From positions 1 to 9,860 of the forward strand of contig CAIYXO010000221.1 in the NCBI GenBank assembly GCA_903930165.1: 9,860 bases of DNA, in the 5' to 3' direction. Below, in pieces: positions 8,254 to 9,860 of the stretch; position 1 is the first letter of the stretch; the number at the start of each line of letters is the position of its first letter. The stretch is from an uncultured Verrucomicrobiota bacterium (lineage in GTDB: Bacteria > Verrucomicrobiota > Verrucomicrobiia > Limisphaerales > UBA9464). Made by a program: the position numbers and the translations under genes. A model generated the notes under the pieces. It ran no database searches, was not told the DNA's origin, and saw only the letters and a list, made by a program, of their open reading frames with translations.

Positions 8254-8281
8254 GAATCCGGAATCATGAATCCGGAATCAC
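8254..8281 (+). repeat. 14-bp tandem direct repeat, two units
   Basis: GAATCCGGAATCAT (8254-8267) is followed directly by GAATCCGGAATCAC (8268-8281); only the last base differs. A third, broken unit may begin with GAATGG at 8282. Each unit itself contains GAATC twice, so the pattern is a nested short repeat. It is intergenic, between the dehydrogenase and the 135-residue protein gene. Confidence 0.75.
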
Positions 8282-8338
8282 GAATGGCTACGCGTTCGAG
8301 GGTTTGCTCCGGCGCATGTTTCTCCCGAGACTCCGCCC

Positions 8339-8746
8339 GTGACGAACGCCGGCCCCCGCCATCGCCTGGAGCAGCTCCGGGAGGCGCTGCTCGACCTGCA
8401 CAAGACACTCGTGGACTCCGAACGCGCCGGCTACGAGGCCGCCGTCGGTCCCATCCAGTCCCCGAACCACTTCCTGCGCCTGCTGTCGGAGGATCCCTGG
8501 TTCGCCTGGCTGCATCCCCTCTCGCGGCTCATCGTCTCCATGGACGAAGCCCTCGACGCGCGCATCCCCCTGACCGCGCCCCAGGCCGAGGAACTGGTTC
8601 TCCGGACCCGGCGCATGCTGGTGGCCTCCGAGGAGGGCGAGGGTTTTCCACGGAGCTATTTCGACGCGCTCCAGCGGGACCCGGATGTCGTCTTCGCCCA
8701 TGCCCGTGCCGCCGGCCTTTTCCGGGCCGACTCGCGCCGGAACTGA
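8339..8746 (+). CDS. Conserved-looking hypothetical protein, 135 residues
   Basis: The function is not recognised. The protein is predicted to be cytoplasmic, as it has no signal peptide or membrane segment. It looks mainly helical: LEQLREALLDLHKTLVDSERAGYEAA (10-35), a middle motif DPWFAWLHPLSRLIVSMDEAL (52-72), AEELVLRTRRMLV (83-95), and a C-terminal EGFPRSYFDALQRDPDVVFAHARA (101-124). The invariant-looking W/F/H residues in the middle motif and the RDPDV segment give it the look of a small conserved family that I recall as uncharacterised, but I cannot confirm a family number. GTG 8339 is the first usable start in this frame after the gap and precedes the first helix closely. The coding reality is supported by G/C-rich third positions and sensible composition. 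A possible terminator hairpin follows at 8777-8805. Confidence 0.8.
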   Translation: MTNAGPRHRLEQLREALLDLHKTLVDSERAGYEAAVGPIQSPNHFLRLLSEDPWFAWLHPLSRLIVSMDEALDARIPLTAPQAEELVLRTRRMLVASEEGEGFPRSYFDALQRDPDVVFAHARAAGLFRADSRRN

Positions 8747-8776
8747 GAAGGGCCTCCCATCTCATCCGGCGGTTGA

Positions 8777-8805
8777 CTCCGCGGTGTCCGAGGGCGGAGC
8801 CTTTT
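8777..8805 (+). terminator. Possible intrinsic terminator after the 135-residue protein gene
   Basis: CTCCGC (8777-8782) and GCGGAG (8794-8799) form a 6-bp all-paired stem with an 11-base loop, followed by CC and then TTTT (8802-8805). It lies 31 bp after the stop and 26 bp before the next start. The stem is short and the T-run brief, so it may only be partial. If real, the DUF1080 gene has its own promoter. Confidence 0.35.
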
Positions 8806-8830
8806 CCTCCTCCACCGTCGCTCCCCCGCC

Positions 8831-9601
8831 ATGAAACTTCCCCGTCTCGCCTGCCTCCTGCCGTTGCTCGCCGCCGGCTGCCTCCGTTCCGAACCTCCCC
8901 ACCTCGGTGTCGGCGCCAAACCCGAGAAGGGCGCCGAAGTCGTCTTCGACGGCTCCAAGGAGATGCTCCACTCCAAGTGGACCTACTGGCAGGGACCCGG
9001 CTTCAGGTCGTCGCTTCCGGTGAAGTGGCCCATCGTCGGCGACCCGGTCGACAAGGGGACCGTGATGATGACCGACGACCGGGCGGCGGACGGCGGGAAA
9101 TACGGCGCCGCCGACCTCGTCACGGTGAAGGAGTACCGGGATTTCCGGCTGCACATCGAGTTCTTCATCTCCAAGCCCGGCGGCAACAGCGGCGTGTACC
9201 TCCAGAACCGCTACGAGATCCAGGTGCTCGACGGCGACAAGACCAGCCATGGCATGGGCGCCGTGATCAACGAAAGCCCGTCCCCGTACCACGCCTACAA
9301 CGGCGTCGGGAAATGGAACGCCTATGACATCAACTTCCGCGCCGCACGCTTCAAGGACGGCAAGCTGGTGGAGAAGCCGGTGGTCTCCATGTACTTCAAC
9401 GGGGTGAAGGTCCACTCCAACGTCACCATCAACCAGGTGTGGGGCGGTCCGAACTCCGGCATCGATGGCGGCAACGACGGCGGCAAGGGAATCACCGACC
9501 GTCCCGGTGGCCTGAAGCTCCAGGCGGAGGGACACGACGTCCGCTACCGCAACGTCTGGATCCGGGAGTTGGACCTGAAGAAGGCGGACACCGCGTTCTG
9601 A
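8831..9601 (+). CDS. DUF1080 (3-keto-disaccharide hydrolase-type) lipoprotein
   Basis: This is a 256-residue secreted protein of the DUF1080 family, which has a concanavalin-like beta-sandwich; some members hydrolyse 3-keto-glycosides or disaccharides. The N-terminus, MKLPRLACLLPLLAAGC, is a short lipoprotein signal with a lipobox-like AAGC at 14-17, so Cys17 is probably lipid-modified. Family motifs follow: VVFDGS (37-42), YRDFRLHIEFFI (102-113), GGNSGVYLQNRYEIQVLD (117-134), GKWNAYDINFRAARFKDGK (160-178), VSMYFNGVKVHSN (185-197) and GGLKLQAEGHDVRYRNVWIREL (226-247). The length is normal. A glycine-rich loop, GIDGGNDGGKG (210-220), sits where relatives have a short turn. No sugar-oxidising partner (Gfo/Idh/MocA dehydrogenase) is nearby in the window, so the substrate cannot be inferred from context. 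Confidence 0.92.
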   Translation: MKLPRLACLLPLLAAGCLRSEPPHLGVGAKPEKGAEVVFDGSKEMLHSKWTYWQGPGFRSSLPVKWPIVGDPVDKGTVMMTDDRAADGGKYGAADLVTVKEYRDFRLHIEFFISKPGGNSGVYLQNRYEIQVLDGDKTSHGMGAVINESPSPYHAYNGVGKWNAYDINFRAARFKDGKLVEKPVVSMYFNGVKVHSNVTINQVWGGPNSGIDGGNDGGKGITDRPGGLKLQAEGHDVRYRNVWIRELDLKKADTAF

Positions 9602-9612
9602 ACGGATGCGGG

Positions 9613-9627
9613 AGGGATCGGCACGCG
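9613..9627 (+). repeat. Copy 2 of the 15-bp post-stop sequence
   Basis: It is identical over 15 bases to 8169-8183. Here it overlaps the left arm of the inverted repeat (from 9622), so the shared sequence and the CGCAAAG-type arm may belong to one larger intergenic element of which the first copy keeps only the beginning. Confidence 0.6.
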
Positions 9628-9754
9628 AAGCCGCAAAGCCGCTGAGGTGGGAGAAGAAGCCGGTGGATTTCCGGTTTGAAGCCCTACTTCGGGTGCTGAC
9701 CGCTGTTTCGGACCCGGATCGTGCGCCCTGTTGGCGTCTTTGCGGGTTTGCGTG
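9622..9754. repeat. Imperfect inverted repeat of the CGCAAAG type
   Basis: The 21-base left arm (9622-9642, beginning CACGCGAAGCC) and the reverse complement of the right arm (9734-9754, read as CACGCAAACCC from the minus strand) match at 18 of 21 positions. The arms are separated by 91 bp with no coding character. Such paired arms could be the ends of a small non-autonomous mobile element, or a bidirectional structured intergenic repeat. No clear target-site duplication is visible just outside the arms. Confidence 0.55.
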
Positions 9755-9810
9755 AGGTCGGTCCTCGCTTCCTCAGAGCCGTTTCGGCAGGGCCAGCGCC
9801 CAGCAGGCCC

Positions 9811-9849
9811 TTGGAAAGACAAAGGCGGCCGGGCTTTCGCCCGACCGCC
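9811..9849 (-). terminator. Intrinsic terminator for a minus-strand gene beyond the right edge
   Basis: Bases 9824-9834 and 9839-9849 form an 11-bp GC-rich stem around a 4-base loop. Read on the minus strand, the loop is GAAA closed by C-G, and every pair forms, one of them as a G-U wobble. On the plus strand the same position is a C-A mismatch. On the minus strand the stem is followed by TTTGTCTTTCC (9823 down to 9813); on the plus strand no T-run follows. Both facts point to termination of a leftward transcript, implying a convergent gene to the right of the window. Confidence 0.7.
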
Positions 9850-9860
9850 CCCGATAGTAC

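Larger units (their letters stand above)
8154..8338. other. 185-bp intergenic region with repeats
   Basis: No gene is supportable here. After the dehydrogenase stop comes a 15-bp sequence that recurs after the DUF1080 gene (8169-8183). Two weak hairpins follow: GGTGTG/CACACC (8161-8166 with 8186-8191) and CTCCG/CGGAG (8196-8200 with 8206-8210). Neither has a T-run, so neither is a convincing terminator. A 14-bp tandem repeat lies at 8254-8281. The rest shows nothing clear. Confidence 0.6.
9602..9860. other. 259-bp right-end intergenic region
   Basis: No coding sequence is supportable here. A minus-strand frame that is open over 9544-9822 runs back into the DUF1080 gene and has no family character. 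The region contains copy 2 of the 15-bp motif (9613-9627), an imperfect inverted repeat with arms at 9622-9642 and 9734-9754, and a strong hairpin near the edge (9824-9849). Its base composition is visibly less GC-rich than the genes, which fits non-coding DNA. Confidence 0.6.

Noticed and set aside
4800..8408. Open frame continuing about 3.6 kb upstream of the CotH-like gene on the minus strand
   Set aside because: It crosses the oligopeptidase gene in another frame and the dehydrogenase gene in antisense; the extra residues are low-complexity and Arg/Gly-rich. The true start is near 4799, where a signal peptide begins.
8773..8778. TTGACT resembling a -35 box upstream of the DUF1080 gene
   Set aside because: No -10-like hexamer lies about 17 bases downstream; the area is GC-rich and better explained by the hairpin at 8777-8805.
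9544..9822. A 92-codon minus-strand frame at the right end
   Set aside because: It overlaps the DUF1080 3' end, spans the inverted repeat and has no recognisable protein features.
1..9860. A multi-gene novel system (defence, secretion or biosynthetic cluster)
   Set aside because: The genes fall into at least four transcription units of known, widespread PVC families with no shared partner enzymes; adjacency alone does not support a system.

Overview
The window is a high-GC chromosomal segment with strongly C/G-biased third codon positions and no recognisable Shine-Dalgarno sequence before any start. Its gene families are a PSD1/planctomycete-type cytochrome c protein (DUF1549 + DUF1553), a secreted CotH-type kinase-like protein and a DUF1080 (3-keto-disaccharide hydrolase) lipoprotein. 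Together these are hallmarks of the PVC superphylum. I favour a Verrucomicrobiota member, with Planctomycetota less likely; no rRNA or other taxonomic marker is present to decide.

Layout, left to right: the last 29 codons of an unidentified plus-strand gene (1-90); a 139-bp gap containing a perfect 7-bp inverted repeat; the large exported cytochrome c/DUF1549/DUF1553 protein (230-3346, +). Tail-to-tail with it, only 7 bp away, lies a minus-strand pair: the CotH-like protein (3354-4799) preceded by an oligopeptidase B-type S9 serine peptidase (4889-7078). A 100-bp divergent intergenic region follows, then plus-strand genes for a D-2-hydroxyacid dehydrogenase (7179-8153), an uncharacterised 135-residue protein (8339-8746) and the DUF1080 lipoprotein (8831-9601). 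The right end (9602-9860) has no supportable gene. It holds an imperfect inverted repeat and a strong hairpin oriented to terminate a minus-strand transcript arriving from beyond the right edge.

Function: several products look exported (cytochrome c/PSD1 protein, CotH-like protein, DUF1080 lipoprotein, possibly the peptidase). This fits the envelope-associated polymer-degrading lifestyle typical of these bacteria, but nothing shows that they form one pathway. I see no defence system, mobile element with a transposase, CRISPR array, tRNA/rRNA or biosynthetic cluster. The most interesting leftovers are the intergenic repeats (a 15-bp sequence shared just after two stop codons, a 14-bp tandem repeat, the inverted repeat at the right end) and the compact architecture of the CotH-like protein. 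I do not think the window contains a convincing new multi-gene system.
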